From an uncultured Flavobacteriales bacterium (GTDB lineage Bacteria > Bacteroidota > Bacteroidia > Flavobacteriales > Crocinitomicaceae), in the NCBI GenBank assembly GCA_946479285.1, contig CAMLFH010000034.1, forward strand, positions 1 to 34,984: a DNA stretch of 34,984 bases, written 5' to 3'. The notes below the pieces were generated by a model. The model was not told where the DNA came from. It did no database searches and worked only from the letters and a program-made list of their open reading frames with translations. Made by a program: the position numbers and the translations under genes. How positions within the stretch are numbered: position 1 is the first letter of the stretch; every line of letters starts with the position of its first letter. Shown here in pieces: positions 20,401 through 26,941 of the stretch.

Positions 20401-22508
20401 TCGTGGATCAATTGACCTACAACTACACGACCAATACGAACAAATTACACAAAGTAACAGAAACTGCGGGAGCAGCTATCTACGACGATATCAGCAACAC
20501 CCAGGCGAATGACAATTACAAGTACAACTCGATCGGTCAATTACGCCAGGATGTAGTCGAAGGAATTACCACCGACATCAACTGGCGGAAAGGTGACGGC
20601 AAGCTGCGCCAGATGGTGAAAAATACGAATGTAACAACATACATCTATGATCCATTCGGGCAAAGAATTGCCAAGATCGACAAACCGGGAGGAACTGCTA
20701 CCAAGTCTTTGTGGGTATATACCTATTATGTCAATGACGCCACCAACGGAACTACCATGGCTGTATACGATGTGAAGTATGCCACCAACTACGTAAACCT
20801 GAAAGAACAGCACATTTACGGAGCTGAACGAATTGGAATGGTGCAATTGGAAAAGGCAGTTTACGCAAACGGTACCGCTTTACCAACTACAAACCTTTCC
20901 ACCAACACCCTGGGGTTGAAGCGCTACGAGCTGGAGAACCATTTGGGGAATGTGAATGCGGTGATCACAGACCGTAAGGTATTGGATAACAACTACTCCT
21001 CTGTAGGTCATTACTTTGACTTTACGAGTACCGGACATACGGGCTGGACTATCACAGGCTGTTCCGGGGCTTCGCTCGGGCTTTCATCCGGAAGGCTTCG
21101 TGTGTCAGCTGGTTCTTCCTGCGCGTTTGATACCTACAAAGGGTTCGCCGTAACAATCGGAAAGCCTTATACCGTAACTTTAGATATAGACCGCACGGAT
21201 ATTCTTAATATGGACGTGAGAATCTCGGCGGGAACAAGCTACCCGGGAACACCGATCACCACCTTCATGAACCCTGCAAACGGGACCATATCGTATACTT
21301 TTACACCTTCCGCGGGTCAGTCGAATGTATACGTTCGTTTCCAAAAAATATCTACGGAAAACAAAAGCTTCTTTATTGACAACCTGCAGATAAAAACCAC
21401 CGGTACTTCTCCTTACATGGCCATGGTGGTCATGACTTCTGACTATTATCCTTACGGGTACCAGATGCCGGAACGTCATAAAGATGACGACAAATACCGC
21501 TATGGCTATAACGGTATGGAGAAGAACAAAGAAATGTACGGTGAAGGGAACGAATATTCTACGGAGTCCCGCCAATACGATCCGCGTTTAGGTTGCTGGA
21601 TGAGTTTGGATCCGTTGATGGCTAAATATCCGAGTATGTCCCCTTATGTGGCTTTTAATGATAACCCGGTTTATTTTGTAGATCCGGATGGACAAGATGG
21701 AGTTCCATACACAGATGCATATTCAGCCGGCTGGTACAACGCAGCTATGTCTACTCTTCTATTTCCTCTCTTTAGCAGATATGATGCATCTGAAGTATAT
21801 CCGAATGACCTTGAGGCTCAAAAAGCATATCTGCAAGGACAAATGGCCGCCGATGTAGTTTGTATTATGACAGGAGTTGCCGAAGATATGATGGGAACAG
21901 GTGGATTATCCGCCTCGGCAGGTTTTGCAATGCATCCGGAAGGAGGAGTTATCACAGAAGGAATTGCTTTAGGCTTATTAGTTGAATCAGCTCTGACAAT
22001 TGCACATGGAACAGTTGTGATATACAATGCTCAACAAGGATTAAGTGCTTCATATGCTCAGCATAAAGCGGTAACAAAAAAAATTGAAGCTAAAAAAGTT
22101 TCTGCAGCCGCTAAGAGCAAAAATGAAGACGGTTTTATTTATGAAGGAACAGATCCTAAAACCGGAGAAAAATATATTGGACAAGCCAAGAATGCCAAGG
22201 AGTATCGTAGACGTCAAAAATCTCATAATGACAGGTTTGGACGTAAACAAGATTTCGTTATTAAACAAACTATAAAAAAACCTACAAAAGAAAAGTTAGA
22301 TGTTGCTGAAGAAACATGGATACGCAAAGGAGGAGGGCCAAATAACAAAAGTAACGACGGTGCTTTAAGAAATAGACGTTGGCAGATGAATGACAAGAGA
22401 TATAAAGCCGCCGGAGGAAAAGAACCCAAACCTAATATTAGAAGAGAAAAGCCCAAAAGAGAAAAACCCAAAAGGGGAAAACGCAAAGATTGGTGCGCGA
22501 AATTTTAA
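14481..22508 (+). CDS. RHS repeat polymorphic toxin with GIY-YIG nuclease tip (2675 aa)
   Basis: The signal peptide is about 34 residues (VLSFLFVLALPNHLRA/AD). Residues about 200-300 resemble a fibronectin-type domain. Near 330-375 comes the Bacteroidota RHS opener (YADGMGRGRQSIASNNATNQ, VYYDEMGRPAVSDLPTP). Residues about 590-1470 form an unusually Cys-rich region, and YD repeats follow from about 1480. YELENHLGNVNAVITDRK leads into an inserted jelly-roll-like domain, then YYPYGYQMPERH and the core end with DPDG at 2401. In the tip, GFIYEGTD (2551 on), EKYIGQ (YIG at 2565-2567), RRR (2576-2578), EE (2610-2611) and PNN (2620-2622) follow the GIY-YIG order Y, Y-G, R, E, N. The last 30 residues are strongly basic. 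The core has Cys2372 where its homologue has Arg. The immunity candidate starts 10 nt after the stop. Confidence 0.94.
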   Translation: MKTTLKMNFANIVRIVPVLSFLFVLALPNHLRAADERSISTSISTPATSFWVYDGKYNDMMLNPATWQNSYTNKKVTNIVRLSPIAGLSADFEVKVNVTVESKIWNNSLLTFSSSFTTTDLIIKASTNGTTTINDKQALVLSDALAMKVTINTVNFLSGSTATSNLILTSEILTDRQYFINSSAVTGLGHNPSSPSAILTATELDLSWDYKTGAEWYELEYVHVSKLGSGTTILLQSDLFYNYYRNSTRVEVKGNHYTIPKVYDKGFIVYRVRAIGFNGTAYSSRFESDWTAAETGLISTHPATNVIDINSDYDAQMNWSHTVTFAEDGKRSDALGYADGMGRGRQSIASNNATNQVIVSNVYYDEMGRPAVSDLPTPVDHNLLNHQPNFNRADDGSNTTFNYTVFDASSAECAVVPNAFSTSYGAGKYYSTNNPDKDGANAGIPDAEGFPYERITYKKDLLNRVDKEGSAGSTLKTHGGKETRYIDLSSQQEELNLLFGSDIGLASHYQKSAVIDQNGQAMISYTDMAGRTVATYLMGPTPVSLDALPENIVTTATTSLVTNGIGDVDNPSVPSSTISHTMLVMNSGNYTFNYGFTPQEYTKVCGSESICLDCVYDFNMKIVDECGNVYFNKTKTISGENLDATCTTETFSTDTTVFLTNMIGANIGVNYIITKNLSVNTDAIDEYWCYYLEVACIDEVPDIFNELYTDAEFTDCVPPLPGTSETGPCDVYKTIMMADMSPGGQYAAYTLNGTTYTYTDPVSILNLAGTGTKYNTVTYLDHLGAPITVVNDAGATVSPAALSQIEFIEKFQPEWTLSLLELHPEYCFYSNCLAANTPASVAFDEAMMNTNSFQDAYDAGYFNPVPGGSIASILTHFTGAASTTDPYFTANPGAISDMIDAMEHYNGNFSIWDYAALLAIPCTDPTPSNCLRDKEIEPCSLDYLWIEFRRMYLELKQQIMFQHPAEICDDNCAIGVSGTYAGKQRRWPCWDDLLAGNPDLSDPALDYSNAIADMCNETCTEYADEWLVKLAGCSISPSILTALRQDLIDLCKDGCSASNPQGFASDMSGNTINTILSSYGITETEICTELLISEPGLYQSPEELFEEVEAPLDVCGCDAVMQAESDLTAYLATDPSPVLYHTVEEMLAHNTGISIEEVDPLLCVCDKVKNSPEEYTWQPGNAATQAALDVFHYFIPEALSCEDGSCPDCETLYAAMAVLEERFPDLSTSPYYATITTNYLNTLYNQNYTYFQYQNFFVMCNATPSAPFCSENPATQGFLDMMTLLAYRGQFTSASPIDLLANNAVYEHGTISDYLPAPGTADYSFSLAGTTATLTFGAGSEECSVTILNPTNIDYGSILSFDLIGNDSPGCSAEPSYSLLVTYLDCGVTKTGILSISSACFNFYNCICNNEDITLCDVPDPLPEEFCYTNLLSELYHATMDTYDANVAAEYEKFKAEYLAKCASAFTSENLTYTGASNNYQYTLFYYDQAGNLVRTVAPQGINMLLPSQNAAVNYAREHANDLPTPAPRVIPTHTFETYYTYNSFDQLENTSNPDQVGSTVFFYDFYGRSVASQNPEQAAINQYSYVLYDVQGRPIEFGQINRTPYIGPMIAVLSDAILKVDDLGSSFKTWVYSGKLSEVTITTYDKPLSAGVAAKFKSGTQQNLRLRVASVAYFENIPQSLPLNFYSTGFTSAIHYSYDIHGNVLEQLQDFPELAPQLQDVKSTQYDFELISGNVQKVTYQAGEADQFIHTYDYDAINRLTEAATSPDGTTYSREAHYLYYDYGPLARKEIGELKVQAEDFTYTINGWLKVKNGTQLNSLHDAGKDGRVGYETANPSSHLNIPSDVTGYTLGYFEGDYKPIGGGTMETTTAGSSFNTSSPNLYNGNIRLTTTAIKNVQVGSPGVNQVIGASYRYDQLNRLKNMKAYFGSTLDNGTATNWNAASATSAYGSSYTYNRNGSITSLLRYASSPSAIVDQLTYNYTTNTNKLHKVTETAGAAIYDDISNTQANDNYKYNSIGQLRQDVVEGITTDINWRKGDGKLRQMVKNTNVTTYIYDPFGQRIAKIDKPGGTATKSLWVYTYYVNDATNGTTMAVYDVKYATNYVNLKEQHIYGAERIGMVQLEKAVYANGTALPTTNLSTNTLGLKRYELENHLGNVNAVITDRKVLDNNYSSVGHYFDFTSTGHTGWTITGCSGASLGLSSGRLRVSAGSSCAFDTYKGFAVTIGKPYTVTLDIDRTDILNMDVRISAGTSYPGTPITTFMNPANGTISYTFTPSAGQSNVYVRFQKISTENKSFFIDNLQIKTTGTSPYMAMVVMTSDYYPYGYQMPERHKDDDKYRYGYNGMEKNKEMYGEGNEYSTESRQYDPRLGCWMSLDPLMAKYPSMSPYVAFNDNPVYFVDPDGQDGVPYTDAYSAGWYNAAMSTLLFPLFSRYDASEVYPNDLEAQKAYLQGQMAADVVCIMTGVAEDMMGTGGLSASAGFAMHPEGGVITEGIALGLLVESALTIAHGTVVIYNAQQGLSASYAQHKAVTKKIEAKKVSAAAKSKNEDGFIYEGTDPKTGEKYIGQAKNAKEYRRRQKSHNDRFGRKQDFVIKQTIKKPTKEKLDVAEETWIRKGGGPNNKSNDGALRNRRWQMNDKRYKAAGGKEPKPNIRREKPKREKPKRGKRKDWCAKF

Positions 22509-22518
22509 ATTTGTAGTT

Positions 22519-22989
22519 ATGGTAAAAAAAATGAAATGGGGAGATGGAGATATTTTTAGAGTATCATTATTTGATGGACGTGTCTGTTTTGGTCAAGTTT
22601 TAGATTTTCAGATGCCTAATATTATTAGAGTTCTATTTTTTGAAGGTGCATTTGATTTGGAATATTCAAAAACGTTAAGTTTAGATCAGATTTCCCAAAA
22701 CACGATTTTTTCAAAGATTGCAACAGAGAAACATTTTATAAATAAAGGTAAATGGCCTATAATTGGGAATGCCCCAATTTCTATACCAATAAGCGAATAT
22801 CCAAATGAAAAATTTCGAAAACATGATTGGGTTGGCGCAATTCATTACACGGAAGAGTTAGTAGAAGAATTTCTAAGCGCCTATAATGGCTTGAGTCCTT
22901 GGGATGACTTTTACAAACCCGATTATTTAGATCAATTTTTAGTCGACCCTTCAAATAAACCTGATAATCTGATCTATTCTAAAAAATAG
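22519..22989 (+). CDS. Imm26-like immunity protein for the GIY-YIG RHS toxin
   Basis: I place the start at ATG 22519, 10 nt after the toxin stop. The frame is open further upstream, but that part overlaps the toxin's basic tail in another frame. The 156-residue product begins WGDGDIFRVSLFDGRVCFGQ followed by VLDFQ. This matches the Imm26 opening pattern (W/Y-GD-x-F-x-(I/V)-x-L-x-DG-x-x-x-x-G-x-V). No signal or membrane segment is seen, so it is cytoplasmic, as expected for blocking a nuclease in the producer. Imm26 proteins usually sit directly behind polymorphic toxin tips. Base composition is clearly more AT-rich than the RHS core, as for other mobile tip/immunity pairs. Confidence 0.85.
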   Translation: MVKKMKWGDGDIFRVSLFDGRVCFGQVLDFQMPNIIRVLFFEGAFDLEYSKTLSLDQISQNTIFSKIATEKHFINKGKWPIIGNAPISIPISEYPNEKFRKHDWVGAIHYTEELVEEFLSAYNGLSPWDDFYKPDYLDQFLVDPSNKPDNLIYSKK

Positions 22990-22997
22990 GTCTTGGA

Positions 22998-23141
22998 GTA
23001 GTGTTATCAATAAGTCACTTTTTAATGAATGAAATACTTAACCAGCTAATTATCAAAACTAAATTTGAAATAAAATTCCAAAAACAGGTGAGGTTATTCC
23101 CCTCACCTGCTCTATTTTAAGTTGTTCTGAATACTTCAAAT
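22998..23141. repeat. Intergenic repeat, copy 1 (contains a terminator)
   Basis: This segment starts GTAGTGTTATCAAT, continues through CACTTTTTAA and AATTATCAAAACTAA, then a GGTGAGG...CCTCACCTG hairpin, CTATTTTAA, and ends near GAATAC..TTC.AAAT. The same elements appear in the same order at 26704-26835, with a small internal length difference. Both copies directly follow an immunity-like gene. They look like duplicated right ends of toxin-tip/immunity cassettes. Confidence 0.8.
23085..23117 (+). terminator. Rho-independent terminator after the Imm26-like gene
   Basis: Perfect 9-bp arms CAGGTGAGG (23085-23093) and CCTCACCTG (23101-23109) flank a 7-nt loop and are followed by CTCTATTTT. It ends the transcript of the large RHS operon about 95 nt after the immunity stop. 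Confidence 0.85.
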
Positions 23142-23196
23142 GCAATAAGTGCGTTCTACGTGTACTCAATAATCACCTAAATGAACTGCTAACCCC

Positions 23197-24717
23197 ACAG
23201 ACCGCAAAGTTCTGAACAGCGACTATTCTTCCCTGGCGTATAACTTTGATTTCACCAGTACCGGAAATACCGGCTGGGTATTGAGTGGATGCTCAGGCTC
23301 CACCGTATCATTAAGTTCGGGCAAACTACGGGTTAATCCGGGATCTGCTTGTGCATTCAGTACATCCAAAGAATTCCAGGTTGCACCGAACAAACCTTAC
23401 AATATTAGTTTTGAACTGAATAAAGCCAGTCAAAATGTGGATGTGGAGATTTATGTCTCAACTTCCCCTACAGCCGGGGTAACCGGATCACCAATTGCTA
23501 CGATCACCAATCCAGCAAGCGGAATGGTCTCTTACAGCTTCACCACCGGAAGCACTATTAACTATGTTCGGATCAACCTGAAGAAAAACTCTACGGAATC
23601 GACCAGCTATAATATCGACAACCTTCAGATCAGTACAGTTGCTCCTTATGTGGCCATGATAGTAATGACTTCTGATTATTACCCGTATGGTTACCAGATG
23701 CCGGGAAGACATACCAATGACCCGAATTACCGCTTTGGGTACAACGGCATGGAGAAGAACGCTGAAATGTACGGAGAAGGGAACGAATATTCTACCGAAT
23801 TCCGGCAGTATGACCCACGTTTGGGAAGATGGATGAGTTTGGATCCGCTGATGGCGAAATATCCAAGTATGTCTCCTTATGTGGCGTTTAATGATAATCC
23901 GGTGTATTTTACAGATCCCTTGGGACTTGAGGGTGAAAAACCAAAAAGAGAAGAGGGCAGAGCCAGAGCCTCCAGACTAGAGAGTAGAGAGGCCAGAGCT
24001 CGCAGAAAACATGAGAGAAAGAATAATAAAATGGATGAAGTTGTTATAAAACCTGCTGAGTATCAAAGAAAATATATTGGAATCAGACGTCCAAAGCCAA
24101 CTGAATCAAGGGTTATTGCAAATGCTATAACTAAGAGGGTTATTGATAATTTACGTAAATTTGGTGAAGCAGGTGATAAATTAGTAAAAGGGAACTCACG
24201 TTTTATTGACGATTTTTGGGTAGGTCATGAAACTGTAAACAAGGGAGGAGGAATCGATTGGAGAAAAAATGATGGCAGTGATTATTCATCTGATGATTGG
24301 AATCACTTCACGAGTAAGGATGCTGAAATTGAAATATTGCCATTTCTACCTGGTTCAATTGCTGGGGGATCTGAACCAGGCGTAAATAAATATAAACAAA
24401 AGGAAAATTGGACTTCAAAACCGAAAGATTTTTTAGAAAAAGGTTCAGATCATCCTGTCACGAGGGGTGTTGAGTCTGTAGATAAAGGAATGGATGCTTA
24501 TGGAAAAAAGAAGCCAACTAGTAAGGATATTTATGCTAGAGTTAAATACTGGAGTTCATACCCGTCAACCTCAAGTACCACTACGGCATATTTTAAAACT
24601 GAAAAGGAAATGAAAGAACAATTTCCTAATGCAAATTGGAATGAGGATTATAATCGATGGGAAATCGGGATGGATGCTCCAATAAGTTTGAAGAAGGCTT
24701 CCTCATTAGATTTTTAG
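23197..24717 (+). CDS. Orphan RHS tip: partial core plus unrecognised toxin domain, no start codon
   Basis: Homology to the 2675-residue RHS protein begins abruptly at ACAGACCGCAAA (T-DRK, matching ITDRK). An in-frame TGA sits five codons earlier at 23182, and no ATG follows until about 23524, so the TTG at 23281 is only a formal start. The text parallels the parent: a jelly-roll-like domain (FDFTSTGNTGWVLSGCSGST), YYPYGYQMPGRH, YGEGNEYSTEFRQYDPRLGR, WMSLDPLMAKYPSMSPYVAF and DPLG at 23914-23925. The core part is roughly 85% identical over about 94 residues. After DPLG a new 263-residue tip starts with a highly charged R/E/K stretch and the Bacteroidota linker MDEVVIKP. The remainder (DDFWVGHETVNKGGGIDWRK, VKYWSSYPSTSSTTTAYFKT, NWNEDYNRWEIGMDAP) is a domain I do not recognise. 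It is probably a silent donor cassette that recombination can fuse to a full RHS gene. Confidence 0.85.
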   Translation, partial: TDRKVLNSDYSSLAYNFDFTSTGNTGWVLSGCSGSTVSLSSGKLRVNPGSACAFSTSKEFQVAPNKPYNISFELNKASQNVDVEIYVSTSPTAGVTGSPIATITNPASGMVSYSFTTGSTINYVRINLKKNSTESTSYNIDNLQISTVAPYVAMIVMTSDYYPYGYQMPGRHTNDPNYRFGYNGMEKNAEMYGEGNEYSTEFRQYDPRLGRWMSLDPLMAKYPSMSPYVAFNDNPVYFTDPLGLEGEKPKREEGRARASRLESREARARRKHERKNNKMDEVVIKPAEYQRKYIGIRRPKPTESRVIANAITKRVIDNLRKFGEAGDKLVKGNSRFIDDFWVGHETVNKGGGIDWRKNDGSDYSSDDWNHFTSKDAEIEILPFLPGSIAGGSEPGVNKYKQKENWTSKPKDFLEKGSDHPVTRGVESVDKGMDAYGKKKPTSKDIYARVKYWSSYPSTSSTTTAYFKTEKEMKEQFPNANWNEDYNRWEIGMDAPISLKKASSLDF

Positions 24718-24740
24718 ATAATTTTAAATTAAAAACGAAT

Positions 24741-25592
24741 ATGAAGACGAGTATCTGTATTGTATTAACTCTGACCCTTTTTGCTTGTAATAATAACCCG
24801 GAAAGAGTTTATGAGAAAAATTCCGAAGGCAATTTCACTTATGAAGAACACATCAGCGATCCTGTAATTAAACGGGTGACCCTAGATTCAAACAAAGTTT
24901 TAAGCAGTGTGGAATATGAGAACACAAAAAAGGAGTATCTTGTTATTTACTATTATAAGAATGGTAAACTGGATCAGTCTTTAAAAGGACCAAGTAAAAA
25001 TGGTACTGGGCTTATAGAAAATTCTGTTTACTCAAGTAATGGAAAAGTTGTAGAGAGGTTTATAAAAACCCAAGACAACGAAAAAATTGCCATATATCGG
25101 TATGCAGAGAATGGGAATCTACTGAGAAAAGAATTTTTCAAAACGGGACATAAGGCTAGTTATTCTTTTATTTCTTATGACAACAAAGGAAATCCTATTT
25201 TGACCCATAGGAATAGTCATTTTCTGTATATCTCAAAGCGAGGTAATGAACTTGTATTAAAGCCTGTAGGACTTAAAACCAAACAGTTTGTAGGAGCGCA
25301 GGTTTTTATTGTCCCAAGTTTGAATAATTCAGAGGTTAACCTTGGTGCTATTGAGGGATATAAACAAAGCCCGGAGCAATATCCTTCTGTGATCAATTAT
25401 TTTACTTATAGGGCAAATTCTGTCATTCGCATAAATCTGAATGAATTGGATTCAACAAAGAGGTTGAAATGTAAAATATTCATTAATGATGTTGTTGAAG
25501 ATGGAGTACCGAATTATACTTTCTATGAGTTATCTATTCCGGATTTGAACAATATCCCAAGTACTAATTTATATCCAATAATAGAGGATTAG
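24741..25592 (+). CDS. YwqK/MORN-like lipoprotein, candidate immunity for the orphan tip
   Basis: I chose ATG 24741, which gives a classical lipoprotein signal (MKTSICIVLTLTLFAC, lipid-modified Cys16). The frame is open upstream only inside the toxin tip. The 283-residue product contains repeated YY.NG / Y.ENGNL units (VIYYYKNGKLDQSLKGPSKN, IYRYAENGNLLRKEFFKTGH, ISYDNKGNPIL), like MORN-variant repeats of YwqK-type antitoxin proteins. It lies 23 nt behind the orphan toxin tip and ends just before a strong terminator, so an immunity role is likely by position. A membrane-anchored periplasmic immunity protein would suggest that this toxin acts in the envelope rather than on nucleic acid; that is an inference. 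Confidence 0.78.
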   Translation: MKTSICIVLTLTLFACNNNPERVYEKNSEGNFTYEEHISDPVIKRVTLDSNKVLSSVEYENTKKEYLVIYYYKNGKLDQSLKGPSKNGTGLIENSVYSSNGKVVERFIKTQDNEKIAIYRYAENGNLLRKEFFKTGHKASYSFISYDNKGNPILTHRNSHFLYISKRGNELVLKPVGLKTKQFVGAQVFIVPSLNNSEVNLGAIEGYKQSPEQYPSVINYFTYRANSVIRINLNELDSTKRLKCKIFINDVVEDGVPNYTFYELSIPDLNNIPSTNLYPIIED

Positions 25593-25615
25593 ATGATCTT
25601 GCTTTGATCGATTAA

Positions 25616-25653
25616 AACACAGGGCAGTTTTCTACTGCCCTGTGTTGTTTTTA
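25616..25653 (+). terminator. Strong rho-independent terminator after the lipoprotein gene
   Basis: Twelve-base perfect arms (25616-25627 and 25635-25646; core ACACAGGGCAG / CTGCCCTGTGT) with a 7-nt loop, followed by GTTTTT. It starts 24 nt after the lipoprotein stop codon. Confidence 0.9.
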
Positions 25654-25654
25654 A

Positions 25655-25717
25655 GAAGATGGAAATTTGGGAGGGTTTGAGTATTATGGCGCAGGAACAG
25701 AAAAAATGAAATTATAA
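25655..25717 (+). pseudogene. Possible 3' remnant of a lost toxin tip
   Basis: A 20-codon open stretch without a start codon reads EDGNLGGFEYYGAGTEKMKL and stops at 25715-25717, 14 nt before the ATG of the next gene. The spacing equals that between toxin tips and immunity genes elsewhere in the window. It could be the tail of a deleted toxin whose immunity gene survived. The stretch is short and could be chance. Confidence 0.3.
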
Positions 25718-25731
25718 TTATTTTAACCGAT

Positions 25732-26700
25732 ATGGGTGAAAATGAAATAAGAAACGAACTTATTTTAAGGTTAATTGAGACTAAATTTGACTTTAAGAAG
25801 GAGGTTGTGAAGATGATAGCCGAAGAGTCCGATTCCATTTTGAAATTTGGTTTAATGGGCTTCACCAGAAGTGATTTTGAAATAGGAAAAACGATTCAAA
25901 TAGTTAATGATTCGTTTGATTTTGATGATAATCCAATTTTAGATGATGGAAATGGTGTTTTTTTTCAGGTACTGAGTGAAAATGAAGTTTATCCGTTTAA
26001 TAATGTTCAATTGACTTATGATTCTTCTCAAAGAATAAAACTTTTTTTTGAGAGCATGCTTGGAGAATTTAGAAAAGACGAATACTATAAATTGTTTAAC
26101 ACGATTGATTATTTCGATCCATTTAAGGAAGTAATTCAAAATGTAAAAAAAGCTGTTCCAAATTCTATTTATAATTTAGATGGTTGGAATTCTTTTCTAC
26201 TTCAAGTCTATCAGATTTTGTATCCGAATTTTGAGTTTCGCGAGTTCAAGCAGGCAGTTGAGTTTTCAAAAAAAGTTTCTGATAGATATACGTTCAGAAT
26301 TCAGTATCAAAAGAGTGAGTTTAAGGATTCATTGAAAAAGGGTATTTTAATGTTACCAACTCTGACAATTGATTTGGTTTGCAATTCTGAGCAATTTAAT
26401 CCGGATTCTAGTTTAGTCATATATCTTGGCGAATTTAAGAACAGATTTTTCAGACCTATTACATTGCAGTCTTTTAAGGCAATTATTAATTCCGAAGTAA
26501 CGGAAAATGGAATGTTTAAAAGCTACGGAGATGTGTTAACAGAGCAGATAGATTTGGAAACAATTCGAATTTTCGGTGATAAAATTAAAGGAGATATTTA
26601 TAAGGAAGCTGCTTTTCTGGAGTGTTGCCTAAGTTTTGAGTACAATAGCATTTACTTGGATTATATAGAGAAAGCTGTAATGTCTATGAAGTTTGATTAA
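25732..26700 (+). CDS. Hypothetical cytoplasmic protein, probable orphan immunity gene
   Basis: This 322-residue acidic, AT-rich gene has an ATG start and no signal or membrane segment. Visible text includes MGENEIRNELILRLIETKFD, a FDFDDNPILDDGNGVFFQVL stretch, a YFDPFKEVIQNVKKAVPNSI segment, and a C-terminal half with EFKDSLKKGILMLPTLTIDL and VIYLGEFKNRFFRPITLQSF. I do not recognise the family. It lies between two terminators in the tail of the RHS locus, and the same repeated segment that follows the Imm26-like gene follows it. That placement suggests a displaced immunity gene. Confidence 0.75.
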   Translation: MGENEIRNELILRLIETKFDFKKEVVKMIAEESDSILKFGLMGFTRSDFEIGKTIQIVNDSFDFDDNPILDDGNGVFFQVLSENEVYPFNNVQLTYDSSQRIKLFFESMLGEFRKDEYYKLFNTIDYFDPFKEVIQNVKKAVPNSIYNLDGWNSFLLQVYQILYPNFEFREFKQAVEFSKKVSDRYTFRIQYQKSEFKDSLKKGILMLPTLTIDLVCNSEQFNPDSSLVIYLGEFKNRFFRPITLQSFKAIINSEVTENGMFKSYGDVLTEQIDLETIRIFGDKIKGDIYKEAAFLECCLSFEYNSIYLDYIEKAVMSMKFD

Positions 26701-26703
26701 TAA

Positions 26704-26835
26704 GTAGTGTTATCAATCATCACTTTTTAAAGATTGAATTAATTATCAAAACTAATTAAAATAAAACGCTAAAAAAACGGGTGAGGCTAATCCCTCACCT
26801 GTTCTATTTTAATTTTTCAGAATACTATTCGAAAT
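26704..26835. repeat. Intergenic repeat, copy 2 (contains a terminator)
   Basis: This is the second copy of the segment at 22998-23141. Shared blocks are GTAGTGTTATCAAT, CACTTTTTAA, TAATTATCAAAACTAA, the GGTGAGG/CCTCACCTG hairpin, TCTATTTTAA and AGAATACT. About 13 nt present in copy 1 are missing after the CACTTTTTAA block. It starts 4 nt after the stop of the 322-residue gene. Confidence 0.8.
26778..26812 (+). terminator. Rho-independent terminator after the 322-residue gene
   Basis: Nine-base arms (26778-26786 and 26793-26801, one G-U pair) with the loop CTAATC, then TTCTATTTT. The sequence is nearly that of the terminator at 23085-23117. Confidence 0.8.
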
Positions 26836-26941
26836 CGCTGAAAATATCTTGGTAAAAGAGACCGTTTATTTTTGAGGATAAATTTCTCAAAAGTGGGAAT
26901 TTTATCACTTTTTGGTAATTTTAGAAGATGATCCTTTATTT

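Noticed and set aside
22390..22518. Upstream extension of the Imm26-like gene inside the toxin tail
   Set aside because: The sequence is the +1 frame of the basic KPKREK tail of the toxin; the conserved Imm26 start motif begins right after ATG 22519.
23281..23283. TTG as a true start of the orphan RHS tip
   Set aside because: Homology to the parent RHS gene continues upstream to 23197, so this TTG is an internal codon and the cassette has no proper start.
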